Source: Pelagibius sp050290145
Lineage (GTDB): Bacteria > Pseudomonadota > Alphaproteobacteria > Kiloniellales > Kiloniellaceae
DNA: 9,677 bases
NCBI GenBank assembly: GCA_050290145.1
Contig: JBNKHC010000169.1
Span: 1-9,677, forward strand
Reading direction: 5' to 3'
This document shows, piece after piece, positions 1 through 6,764 of the stretch. The notes below the pieces were generated by a model. It was not told where the DNA came from and did no database searches. It saw nothing but the letters and a program-made list of their open reading frames with translations. Every line of letters starts with the position of its first letter. The stretch's first letter is position 1. The translations under genes were made by a program, and so were the position numbers.

Positions 1-833
1 ACATACAGCGCGCCCGCCACGCCGCACATCACCGCAGAAATCGTCCAGATGGTGAGCTTGTAGGGCAAGGGGTTGTAGCCGCAGAACATCACCCGGCTCT
101 CGGCATCGCGCACCGCCTGGAGCACCCGGCCAAATTTCGAATTCACCAGCCAGCGCGCCCAAAGAAAGAAGCCCAGCAGCGTCAGGCCGGTCAACACAAA
201 CAGGAACATGCGCATGCCCTCGGTGGCCAGCGGCATGCCCAGAATGCGTTTGAAATCGGTGAAACCATTGTTGCCCCCAAAGCCGGTTTCGTTGCGGAAA
301 AAGAGCAGCAAGGCAGCGAAGGTGAGCGCCTGCGTGATGATGGAGAAGTACACCCCCTTGATGCGCGAGCGAAAGGCGAAGTAGCCAAAGACAAACGCCA
401 CAAAACCGGGCACCAGCACGATGAGCAACAGCGTGGCGATGAAGCTGTCAGACAAGGCCCAGTGCCAGGGCAGCTCCTTCCAGTCCAGAAACACCATGAA
501 GTCGGGCAGGTCACTCTGGTACTGGCCGTCTCGCCCGATCTGGCGCATGAGGTACATGCCCATGGCGTAGCCGCCCAGCGCGAAGAAAGCGCCGTGGCCG
601 AGGGAGAGGATGCCGCAGAAGCCCCAGATGAGGTCTACGCTGAGCGCCAGCATGGCGAAGCAGAGGTACTTGCCGAGCAAGCTGACCACGTAGGTCGGCA
701 CGTGGAAGGCGGAGCCCGCCGGCACCGAGAGGTTCAGCAGCGGCACCAGCACCGCGACCACCAGCAGCACCGCCAGAGTGATCTTGGCGCCCAGCGGCGA
801 CAGCAGGCGGTCGCGATCGTTGGAGAGCAACAT
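1..833 (-). CDS. urtC: Urea ABC transporter permease UrtC, 3' end cut off by the window edge
   Basis: This is the second inner-membrane permease of the UrtABCDE urea importer, a branched-chain-amino-acid (LivM-type) ABC transporter. The ATG at 833 lies 6 nt after the urtB stop, and a GGAG within the end of urtB serves as ribosome-binding site. The frame stays open to position 1, giving 277 codons; the family is usually about 350-380 residues, so the C-terminus is missing. Visible features are a first membrane helix at about residues 17-36, the conserved LSLGHGAFFALGGYAMGMY segment after about residue 75, and later FGGNNGFTDFK and VMFCGYNPLPYKL, both typical of UrtC. Gene order urtA-urtB-urtC supports the name. 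Phe codons are all TTC in the first third but about half TTT below about position 500, unlike neighbouring genes. Confidence 0.93.
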   Translation of the reverse strand, partial: MLLSNDRDRLLSPLGAKITLAVLLVVAVLVPLLNLSVPAGSAFHVPTYVVSLLGKYLCFAMLALSVDLIWGFCGILSLGHGAFFALGGYAMGMYLMRQIGRDGQYQSDLPDFMVFLDWKELPWHWALSDSFIATLLLIVLVPGFVAFVFGYFAFRSRIKGVYFSIITQALTFAALLLFFRNETGFGGNNGFTDFKRILGMPLATEGMRMFLFVLTGLTLLGFFLWARWLVNSKFGRVLQAVRDAESRVMFCGYNPLPYKLTIWTISAVMCGVAGALY

Positions 834-839
834 GGTTTT

Positions 840-2468
840 TTAGGACTCCAGGGCCCGGCCGCGCAGGGCGAAGAGGCCGCGCGGGCGCTTCTGGATGAAG
901 AGGATGATGGCGACCAGGATGAAGATCTTGGCCAGCACCGCCCCGGCGTAGGGCTCCAGGAACTTGTTCACCAGGCCCAGCGACAGGGCGCCGACCAGCG
1001 TGCCCCAGAGGTTCCCCACGCCGCCGAAGACCACCACCATGAAGCTGTCGATGATGTAACCCTGGCCCAGGTTGGGACTGACGTTGTCGATCTGGCTGAG
1101 CGCCACCCCGGCCATGCCGGCGATGCCGGAGCCCAGGCCGAAGGTCATGGCGTCGACCCAGCCGGTGCGGATGCCCATGGAGGAGGCCATGGGGCGGTTC
1201 TGGGTCACCGCGCGCATCTGCAGGCCGTAGCTCGAGCGCCGGATCAGCGCCATCAACGCTGCGAAGACCAGCAGCGCGAAGAGGATGATCCAGATGCGGT
1301 TGTAGGTCAGGACCAGGCCGCCGGTGACCTCCCAGGCGCCGCTCATCCAGCTCGGGTTGCCGACCTCGCGGTTGGTCGGGCCGAAGATGCTGCGCACCGC
1401 CTGCTGCAGGATGAGGCTGAGGCCCCAGGTTGCCAGCAGGGTCTCCAGCGGCCGGCCGTAGAGCCAGCGGATTATGCCGCGCTCGATGCCGATGCCGATG
1501 GTGCCGGTCACCAGGAAGGCGATGGGTACCGCCACGGCCAGCGAATAGTCGAAGGCTCCTGGGAAGGAGCCGCGGAAGATCTCCTGCACCACGAAGGTGG
1601 TGTAGGCGCCCAGCATCACCATCTCGCCGTGCGCCATGTTGATGACGCCCATGACGCCGAAGGTGATGGCCAGCCCGATGGCCGCCAGCAGCAGCACCGA
1701 GCCCAGGCTGATCCCCTGGAAGATGTTGGCGACCAAGCCGGCGACGGCCAGCCCCTCCTCGATCGACTTCAGCGCCTCCTCGGCGGCGGCGCGCACGGCG
1801 GCATCGGCCTCCGTGGGATTGCCGTCGCCGTCGGTCACCAGGATGCCCGCGGCGAGCGCACGCACTTCCGGGTCGGTGAACTCGCCCAGCACCTGCAGGG
1901 CGGCGACGCGGGTTTCCGTATCCTCGGATTCGGCAAGCTGCGTGGCCGCCAGGGCGCGGCGCAGGCGCGCCTTCACCGTGGCGTCCTCCTCCTTGGCGAT
2001 GGCCGCCTCCAACGCCGGGATCATCTCGACCTGGGTGCTGCGGAAGACGGCGTCGGCCGCGCGAATACGCGCCGCCGGGTCCCTGCTGCCCAGCGTCAGC
2101 GCGCCGAGGCTGCCCTTCACCAGTTGGCGCAGCTTGTTGTTGATCTTGATCTTGGAGACGTCACGCTTGCCGACTTCGCCCAGGTCCTCCCCGGTCAGCG
2201 CGTCGAAGATGCGGTAGCCGCCGGCGCTGTCCTGGCCGATGACCATGCGGTCGTCTTCGTCTGTGAGGAAGAGGTTGCCTTCAAGGAAGGCCTCGAGGAT
2301 CGAAACGGCGCGCTCGTCGCCGCCGGCGACGATCTTCTCCACCGCCTCGCCCTTGGCGTTGTAGGACTTCTCCCGCAGACCCTGGAGGTCGCTCTCCAGG
2401 TCGGCCAGCGCCGCCGAGGGGACGAGGAGCCCCAGGAGAAGAACGAGAAGACGCAGGGCGCGGGTCAT
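840..2468 (-). CDS. urtB: Urea ABC transporter permease UrtB with long periplasmic N-terminal region
   Basis: This is a LivH-type permease of the urea importer, 542 residues long. Residues 1-22 look like a Sec signal peptide (hydrophobic run, then PSAALA before D23). Residues about 23-240 form a soluble, Ala- and Glu-rich helical stretch with HEAT-like repeats, for example RIRAADAVF and TRVAALQVLGEF. Membrane helices start at about residue 248 with the family motif GVMGVINMAHGEMVMLGAY (about 271-289), followed by GRPLETLLATWGLSLILQQ and the conserved FGGVGNLWGTLVGA near residue 481. The long N-terminal region is common in proteobacterial UrtB, so the length is normal. The ATG at 2468 is 91 nt from urtA, with no strong Shine-Dalgarno sequence. 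The stop is 6 nt before urtC, so the two permeases are probably co-translated. Confidence 0.95.
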   Translation of the reverse strand: MTRALRLLVLLLGLLVPSAALADLESDLQGLREKSYNAKGEAVEKIVAGGDERAVSILEAFLEGNLFLTDEDDRMVIGQDSAGGYRIFDALTGEDLGEVGKRDVSKIKINNKLRQLVKGSLGALTLGSRDPAARIRAADAVFRSTQVEMIPALEAAIAKEEDATVKARLRRALAATQLAESEDTETRVAALQVLGEFTDPEVRALAAGILVTDGDGNPTEADAAVRAAAEEALKSIEEGLAVAGLVANIFQGISLGSVLLLAAIGLAITFGVMGVINMAHGEMVMLGAYTTFVVQEIFRGSFPGAFDYSLAVAVPIAFLVTGTIGIGIERGIIRWLYGRPLETLLATWGLSLILQQAVRSIFGPTNREVGNPSWMSGAWEVTGGLVLTYNRIWIILFALLVFAALMALIRRSSYGLQMRAVTQNRPMASSMGIRTGWVDAMTFGLGSGIAGMAGVALSQIDNVSPNLGQGYIIDSFMVVVFGGVGNLWGTLVGALSLGLVNKFLEPYAGAVLAKIFILVAIILFIQKRPRGLFALRGRALES

Positions 2469-2517
2469 GGCAAGAGGTACCGGTCGGGAAATTCTATGAA
2501 ACGCGATTTTTGGCGGA

Positions 2518-2541
2518 AGGGCGGGCCCGAAGACCCGCCCT
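2518..2541 (-). promoter_or_regulatory. Stable UUCG-capped hairpin between urtA and urtB
   Basis: On the minus strand AGGGCGGGTC, the loop TTCG and GGCCCGCCCT form a 10-bp stem (one G-U pair) closed by the extra-stable C(UUCG)G tetraloop, 18 nt after the urtA stop. No T-run follows, so it is not a classic intrinsic terminator. By analogy with other ABC operons it probably protects the 3' end of the urtA message, or causes partial termination, so that the binding protein exceeds the permeases. That role is an inference. Confidence 0.72.
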
Positions 2542-2559
2542 GCTCTGCCGGCAACAAAC

Positions 2560-3843
2560 TCAGTTGCCCAGGTACTTCGGCTCGGCGCAGTTGCCGCAGA
2601 CCCAGGGATAGGTCCAGTCGGCGGTCAGCTTCGCGCTCTCCGGGATGAAGTCGCTCCAGGCGTCGCCCACGACCTCCTTCTCGGTCGACCACACGGTCTC
2701 GATCATGCCGTCATCCTGGATTTCACCGATCAGCACCGGTTTGGAGAGGTGATGGTTGACGTTCATGTACGCTGTGCCGCCGGTCAGGTTCGGCACCGTC
2801 TGGCCGTACATGGCCTGGCGCACCGCATCGACCTGGGTCGTGCCGGCCTGCTCGACCGCCTGGGTCCACATCTTGAAGCCGATGTAGGTGGCTTCCATGG
2901 GATCGTTGGTCACGCGCTTCTCGTCGCCGATGAACTCGTGCCACGCCGCAATGAACTCATCGTTCACGTCGGACTCGACGCTCATGAAGTAGTTCCAGGC
3001 GGCGAGGTGTCCGACCAGCGGTCCGGTGTCGAGGCCGGCCAGTTCCTCCTCACCCACGGAGAAGGCCACGACCGGGATTTCCTCGGCCTTGATGCCCTGG
3101 TTGCCCAGTTCCTTGTAGAACGGCACGTTGGCGTCGCCGTTGATGGTGGAGACCACCGCCGTCTTCTTACCCTGGGAGGCGAACTCCTTCACCTCGGCCA
3201 CGATGGTCTGCCAGTCGGAGTGACCGAAGGGCGTGTAGTTCTCCATGATGTCGTCATCGGAGATGCCCTTGGAGTGGAGGAAGGCGCGCAGGATCTTGTT
3301 GGTGGTGCGCGGATAGACGTAGTCGGTGCCGAGCAGCACGAAACGCTCGGCGCCGCCGCCGTCCTCGCTCATCAGATACTCGACCGCCGGGATTGCCTGC
3401 TGGTTTGGCGCGGCGCCGGTGTAGAAGACGTTGCGCGAGCTTTCCTCGCCTTCGTACTGCACGGGATAGAACAGCAGGCCGTTCAACTCCTCGAAGACCG
3501 GCAGCACGGACTTGCGCGAGACCGAGGTCCAGCAGCCGAAGACCACGTCGACCTTTTCCTTCTCGATCAGCTCACGCGCCTTTTCGGCGAAGAGCGGCCA
3601 GTCGGAGGCCGGGTCCACGACCACGGCTTCCACCTGCTTACCCAGCAGGCCGCCCTTCTTGTTCAGATCATCGACCATCATCAGGACCGTGTCCTTCAAG
3701 GTCGTCTCGGAAATCGCCATCGTGCCCGAAAGAGAGTGGAGCACGCCCACTTTGATGGTGTCGGCCGCCTGAGCCGCCGACGCGCCGGCGAGAGCAGCAG
3801 CAAAAGCCGCGGCGCTCATCGCCCCCCTGAAAACGGATTTCAT
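2560..3843 (-). CDS. urtA: Urea ABC transporter substrate-binding protein UrtA
   Basis: This is the periplasmic urea-binding protein that feeds the UrtBCDE importer; it is 427 residues, the normal family length. A Sec signal peptide covers residues 1-26 (Lys and Arg near the start, Ala-rich core, cleavage after AQA). The mature part starts with TIKVGVLHSLSGTMAISE, the hallmark of the UrtA/FmdD class of branched-chain-type binding proteins. Further conserved pieces are VDPASDWPLFAEKA, FGCWTSVSRKSVLPVFEE, GLLFYPVQYEGEESS and, near the C-terminus, WTYPWVCGNC. The ATG at 3843 has GGAG 8 nt upstream. It begins the urt operon, with urtB following after 91 nt. Members of this family also bind short-chain amides, but the urtB and urtC neighbours make urea the best call. 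Confidence 0.96.
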   Translation of the reverse strand: MKSVFRGAMSAAAFAAALAGASAAQAADTIKVGVLHSLSGTMAISETTLKDTVLMMVDDLNKKGGLLGKQVEAVVVDPASDWPLFAEKARELIEKEKVDVVFGCWTSVSRKSVLPVFEELNGLLFYPVQYEGEESSRNVFYTGAAPNQQAIPAVEYLMSEDGGGAERFVLLGTDYVYPRTTNKILRAFLHSKGISDDDIMENYTPFGHSDWQTIVAEVKEFASQGKKTAVVSTINGDANVPFYKELGNQGIKAEEIPVVAFSVGEEELAGLDTGPLVGHLAAWNYFMSVESDVNDEFIAAWHEFIGDEKRVTNDPMEATYIGFKMWTQAVEQAGTTQVDAVRQAMYGQTVPNLTGGTAYMNVNHHLSKPVLIGEIQDDGMIETVWSTEKEVVGDAWSDFIPESAKLTADWTYPWVCGNCAEPKYLGN

Positions 3844-3846
3844 TGT

Positions 3847-3875
3847 CTAATCTCCGCTAGACGTTGATGTTGCAC
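3847..3875 (-). repeat. Leader repeat, copy 1 (urtA 5' UTR)
   Basis: On the minus strand it starts GTGCAACATCA and ends GCGGAGATTAG, taking in the urtA ribosome-binding site. It matches the copy at 4124-4154 apart from two substitutions and a 2-nt gap. If the promoter at 3882-3911 is used, the repeat begins almost exactly at the predicted transcription start, so it would correspond to the transcribed leader. Confidence 0.75.
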
Positions 3876-3881
3876 CGCAAA

Positions 3882-3911
3882 ATAGTGGAGAAATTGACCG
3901 CAAGCTGTCAA
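3882..3911 (-). promoter_or_regulatory. Candidate sigma-70 promoter for urtA
   Basis: A perfect TTGACA (3911-3906) is followed after 18 nt by CACTAT (3887-3882), a modest -10 box, within an AT-rich segment unlike the rest of the window. The start site would fall near 3875, giving a leader of about 32 nt before the urtA ATG. I saw no -24/-12 element for sigma-54 here. Confidence 0.5.
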
Positions 3912-4036
3912 GTCTTATTCAACTAAAACTGTTGGTCTATCAAAAATAATTCAGGCTAATATTCTAGAGTCAGAAATAGGCACGCTGCGCGCAAGCTGAT
4001 ATTTACTTGCACGTTGCCCGCAAAGCCAAGCGGCCC

Positions 4037-4063
4037 CAAATAAAGCCCGGTCTGCGCGACCGG
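4037..4063 (-). terminator. Terminator-like hairpin with short U-rich tail
   Basis: On the minus strand CCGGTC and GACCGG form a 6-bp stem around the loop GCGCA (4063-4047), followed by GCTTTATTTGG. The stem is short and the tail is interrupted, so it is a weak intrinsic terminator candidate. It would end transcripts reading out of the guanidine operon before the urtA promoter. Confidence 0.4.
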
Positions 4064-4123
4064 CAGCGACGTCAAGCGCGTTGACGCACCTGCTGACGCC
4101 GCGTATTGCCAGGGAGCGGGCTG

Positions 4124-4154
4124 CTAATCAGTCCGCTAGAGGCTGATGTTGCAC
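4124..4154 (-). repeat. Leader repeat, copy 2 (no gene attached)
   Basis: This is a 31-nt imperfect direct copy of the urtA leader (3847-3875), about 279 bp upstream in the same orientation. It differs by two substitutions and an extra CT before GATTAG. No start codon or open frame follows it, so it is either a remnant of a duplicated or lost urtA-like leader or a repeated binding site. Confidence 0.75.
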
Positions 4155-4168
4155 ACCTGATGCCTCGG

Positions 4169-4198
4169 GCCCCTGGGTGCCTGCGTGCACCCGGGGGC
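4169..4198 (-). terminator. Strong hairpin after the guanidine operon
   Basis: GCCCCCGGGTGC and GCACCCAGGGGC (minus strand) form an 11-pair stem with one C-A mismatch around the loop ACGCAG, starting 28 nt after the last stop codon of the operon. No U-run follows, so it may act as an mRNA 3' end stabiliser or a Rho-independent terminator lacking a tail. Confidence 0.45.
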
Positions 4199-4226
4199 TT
4201 CTGGTTCAAGGCCTCCCCGGCGATCC

Positions 4227-4709
4227 CTAGTGTCCTCCCCCGGCTTCGCTCCCCCTCAAAATCTCGACCATTTCCGTGAGGCCCACGTCGCGCCGGCTGC
4301 GCAGCGAGACGTAGACAAAGATCATGTCGGCGCGTTCGCGGACCATGTTGGCCGGGAACGGCAGGTAGACGAGTTCCTCCGCGTTGAAGGCCGGCGACGC
4401 GGTGCCGACCTGGTAGGCGTAGCGCAGCTCCACATCGACGAGGCGCAGCACCTCCCCCTCGGGCCCATGCAGGTGGGAGGGGATGCGCGCCATGCGCAGG
4501 AAGCTCGGCTTGTCCTCGGCGGCCTCGAAGCCTTCCATCAGCGCGTCGGCCAGCAGGCTGTCGTCGTCGCGCGTCTGCCCCGGCGCCGCCGCGTGGGGAT
4601 CGGCGTGGGGGTGCGAGTGCAGGTGCTGGTGCTCGGGCGGATGGTTATGCCCATGGGCATGGCTTTGCTGGTGACCCTGCCCGTGATGGTGGTGGTGGCG
4701 GGCGCTCAT
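4227..4709 (-). CDS. Small His-rich protein, candidate nickel accessory factor for GdmH
   Basis: I do not recognise this 160-residue family. Residues 5-39 contain 16 histidines (five in a row, then H-x-H spacing mixed with Gln, Ser, Pro), a typical divalent-metal-binding tail. An acidic linker follows (DDD at 48-50). Residues about 70-155 look like a compact alpha/beta domain, with VLRLVDVELRYAYQVGTA, LVYLPFPANM and MIFVYVSLRSRR as the most ordered pieces. There is no cysteine, no signal peptide and no membrane helix, so it should be cytoplasmic. The start is firm: ATG at 4709 overlaps the gdmH stop as ATGA, with GGGAGG 6 nt upstream. Known GdmH enzymes are nickel-dependent and encoded with HypA- and HypB-like maturation proteins. 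Here this gene takes that place but has no CxxC zinc site, MHE start or GTPase motif. Nickel storage or delivery is inferred. Confidence 0.85.
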   Translation of the reverse strand: MSARHHHHHGQGHQQSHAHGHNHPPEHQHLHSHPHADPHAAAPGQTRDDDSLLADALMEGFEAAEDKPSFLRMARIPSHLHGPEGEVLRLVDVELRYAYQVGTASPAFNAEELVYLPFPANMVRERADMIFVYVSLRSRRDVGLTEMVEILRGSEAGGGH

Positions 4710-5938
4710 GCGGCGCCTCCCGCGGTGAAGTCCACCGGCTTGTCGATGATCGCCTTGTGCGCGCCCAGCTTGTTGTGCGCCACCAGGGTGCCCAGCACGT
4801 CGACCATGACGCGGGTGGCGAAGAGCGAGGTGATGTCGGAGGTGTCGTAAGGCGGCGAGACCTCGACCACCTCCATGCCGCAGATGCCTTCGGTGGCCAC
4901 CTTGCTGACCAGGCTCAGGGCCTCGCGCGGCAGGAAACCGCCCGGCTCCGGCCAGCCGGTGCCCGGGACGAAGCCGCAGTCGACGGAGTCGATATCGAAG
5001 CTGAGGTAAACCGCATCGACGCCGTCCCAGGCGGTCTCCAGCGCGATCTCCGCCACCTTGTCGATGCCCAGGCGCTCCACGTCCGACATGGAGATAATGG
5101 TGGTGTCGCGCTTCCGCGCCTCGACCACCGCCTCGCGGGGCACCTGCCAGCCGCCGATGCCGATCTGCACCAGGTTCTTGGCCGGCACGTTGTCCAGGTT
5201 GGTGGCGTGGAACCAGGGCGTGGTGTGCATGCGCTCGTCCAGGTCCTTTTCCTGGATGTCGGCATGGCGGTCGAAGTGGATGATGCCGATCTTTTTGGAG
5301 GTGCACTGGGCGATGCCGCGCACCGTGGCGAAGCCGATCGAATGGTCGCCGCCCATGATCATCGGCAGGGCGCCGGAGGAAAAGACGTGGCCCACGGCCC
5401 GCGAGATCTGATCGAAGGTCTTCTCGATGTTGGCCGGGATGGTGAAGACGTCGCCCACGTCGCAGAGCGTCATCTGCTCGCGCAGGTCGACGCCCATTTC
5501 GTAGTTGTAGGGCGTATAGAGCGCCGAGATGCGGCGGATGCCCTGTGGCCCGAAGCGGGTGCCCGGGCGGTAGGTGGTGCCGCCGTCGAAGGGCACGCCC
5601 AGCACCGCGGCGTCGTAGTTGCCGACCTCCGCCACGTCTTCGGTGTAGGGCGCCTTCAGGAAGGTGTTGATCCCGGCGTAGTGCGGCAGCTCGCCACGGG
5701 CGAAGGTGGAAATGCCCCGGTCCTCGATGCTGTCCGCGGCGGTCAGGCCGACGCGCACCGCCCACTGGCGCTCCTTGCGCCAGCCGTCCTCCGGCAGGTC
5801 CGCTTCCTTCAGCGCCGAACGCCAGCCCTGGAGCTGCATCTTGTCAAAGTCTGGATGGTGATGGCGGCGGCGTTCCAGCGGGGCGGCCTCACCGCCGGCA
5901 ACACGGCTGGTCCGGCGGCTGATGTCACGGGAGAGCAT
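4706..5938 (-). CDS. gdmH: Ureohydrolase, probable nickel-dependent guanidine hydrolase GdmH
   Basis: This 410-residue arginase/agmatinase-family enzyme is predicted to split guanidine into urea and ammonia. All family metal ligands are present: H199 (GGDHS), D223, H225 and D227 (FDRHAD), D315 and D317 (SFDID). E356 lies in the later MEVVEVSPPYD motif. It is about 100 residues longer than ordinary agmatinases because of an N-terminal extension (about 1-95), as in cyanobacterial GdmH. The motif PGTGWPEPGG carries W329 where agmatinases such as E. coli SpeB have Thr, suggesting a reshaped pocket. A guanidine-I riboswitch and a co-transcribed ABC importer strongly favour guanidine over agmatine. 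The ATG at 5938 lies 14 nt inside the ATPase gene; M34 (5839) is an alternative start. An HHH run at 26-28 could touch metal. Fallback call: agmatinase-like ureohydrolase of unknown substrate. Confidence 0.85.
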   Translation of the reverse strand: MLSRDISRRTSRVAGGEAAPLERRRHHHPDFDKMQLQGWRSALKEADLPEDGWRKERQWAVRVGLTAADSIEDRGISTFARGELPHYAGINTFLKAPYTEDVAEVGNYDAAVLGVPFDGGTTYRPGTRFGPQGIRRISALYTPYNYEMGVDLREQMTLCDVGDVFTIPANIEKTFDQISRAVGHVFSSGALPMIMGGDHSIGFATVRGIAQCTSKKIGIIHFDRHADIQEKDLDERMHTTPWFHATNLDNVPAKNLVQIGIGGWQVPREAVVEARKRDTTIISMSDVERLGIDKVAEIALETAWDGVDAVYLSFDIDSVDCGFVPGTGWPEPGGFLPREALSLVSKVATEGICGMEVVEVSPPYDTSDITSLFATRVMVDVLGTLVAHNKLGAHKAIIDKPVDFTAGGAA

Positions 5939-6764
5939 TGAGGGGTCCTTCGTTCCTTGAGGGTTCTTTGTTCAAAGTCTCGGAAGTGGCGAAACGTTGG
6001 GTCTGGTCCGCCAGCTCCGCCGGCAGCTCTTCGCGGCGGTCGATCGGCAGGTCGTAGGTGATGGTGGCGCCGTAGGCCTCGGGCGCCTGTGGATCCCAGC
6101 GCGGCTTGTCGAAGACCAGCAGGCGGGTGCCCAGCTTGAAGCCTTCCTTCAGGTCATGGGTGACCATGAAGATGGTCATCTTCTCCTCTTCCCAGAGGGA
6201 GAGGATGATCTCGTGCATGGTCTGGCGGGTACCGGGGTCCAGCGCGCCGAAGGGCTCGTCGAGCAGCAGCACCTTGGGCTTGGGGATCAGGGCCTGGGCG
6301 ATGGCGAGGCGCTGCTGCATACCGCCGGACAGAGTCTTGGGATAGGCGTCGCGCGCGTGGGACAGGCCGACCCGCTCCAGCAGGTGGGCCGCCTCCTCCA
6401 TGGCGCGGCGGCGGCGGGCGCCGAAGAAGCGGCCGCAGAAGGTGGACTCAAGCCCTGGGCCTGCCAGTTCCATCGGCAGGACCACGTTTTCCATCACCGT
6501 CAGGTGGGGAAAAACGGAATAGCGCTGGAACACCACGCCGCGGTCGGCCTGCGGCTCCTTGGCGATGGGGGCGCCGTCGACCCGGATCTCGCCGCCACTG
6601 GGCTGCTCCTCGCTCAGCAGCAGACGCAGGAAGGTCGACTTGCCGCAGCCGCTGGCGCCGACGATGGAACAGAACTCCTGCTGCGCGACTTCCAGGTTCA
6701 CCCGTTCCAGCACCACGAAGTCGCCGTAGCGAACCGACAGGTTGCGGATGGAGATGAGGCTCAT
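5925..6764 (-). CDS. ABC transporter ATP-binding protein, guanidine-associated importer
   Basis: This is the 279-residue ATPase of a nitrate/sulfonate/taurine-type importer. It has Walker A GASGCGKST at 36-44, the Q-loop glutamine Q80, signature LSGGMQQR at 145-152, Walker B VLLLDEP at 165-171 and the switch histidine H203 in VTHD, so it should be active. The ATG at 6764 overlaps the permease stop as ATGA and has GGGGAG 8 nt upstream. A C-terminal stretch of about 60 residues follows the ATPase core and has no recognisable regulatory domain. The same kind of transporter occurs in urea-carboxylase/guanidine-carboxylase operons and next to cyanobacterial gdmH. Guanidine or a guanidine-derived cation is the inferred cargo. 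Confidence 0.93.
   Translation of the reverse strand: MSLISIRNLSVRYGDFVVLERVNLEVAQQEFCSIVGASGCGKSTFLRLLLSEEQPSGGEIRVDGAPIAKEPQADRGVVFQRYSVFPHLTVMENVVLPMELAGPGLESTFCGRFFGARRRRAMEEAAHLLERVGLSHARDAYPKTLSGGMQQRLAIAQALIPKPKVLLLDEPFGALDPGTRQTMHEIILSLWEEEKMTIFMVTHDLKEGFKLGTRLLVFDKPRWDPQAPEAYGATITYDLPIDRREELPAELADQTQRFATSETLNKEPSRNEGPLNALP

Larger units (their letters stand above)
3844..4226. other. Intergenic block between the guanidine operon and urtA
   Basis: This 383-bp stretch holds no credible gene on either strand. From the guanidine-operon side it contains a hairpin (4169-4198), one copy of a leader repeat (4124-4154), a run of TGACG/CGTCA half-sites (4070-4098), a hairpin with a short U-rich tail (4037-4063), an AT-rich stretch (about 3900-4010) with the 5-bp dyad GCAAG/CTTGC (3991-4010), a candidate urtA promoter (3882-3911) and the second leader repeat (3847-3875). 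Confidence 0.7.

Noticed and set aside
462..2648. Long open frame on the plus strand across urtB
   Set aside because: It is antisense to a well-supported UrtB, has a low-complexity His/Ala/Gln/Arg-rich product with no domain, and is the expected by-product of high GC3 coding on the other strand.
2749..3867. Plus-strand open frame across urtA, and similar ones at 4757-5941, 5997-6863 and 7433-8389
   Set aside because: All lie opposite strong minus-strand genes and lack motifs and ribosome-binding sites; they are mirror frames of GC-rich genes.
3960..4100. Sigma-54 promoter for urtA
   Set aside because: The best candidates (TTGGCTTTGCGGGC and CTGGCAATACGCGGC) lack the correct GG-to-GC spacing or the TTGC box, so a sigma-70 promoter closer to urtA was preferred.
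4227..4709. HypA, HypB or UreE identity for the His-rich protein
   Set aside because: It has no CxxC zinc motif or MHE start (HypA) and no GTPase P-loop (HypB). Its His-rich stretch is N-terminal, whereas UreE carries it at the C-terminus, and the domain sequence does not resemble UreE.
4706..5938. Annotation as agmatinase SpeB
   Set aside because: The family is right, but the long N-terminal extension, the W329 change, the guanidine riboswitch and the importer favour guanidine hydrolase. Agmatinase remains a fallback.
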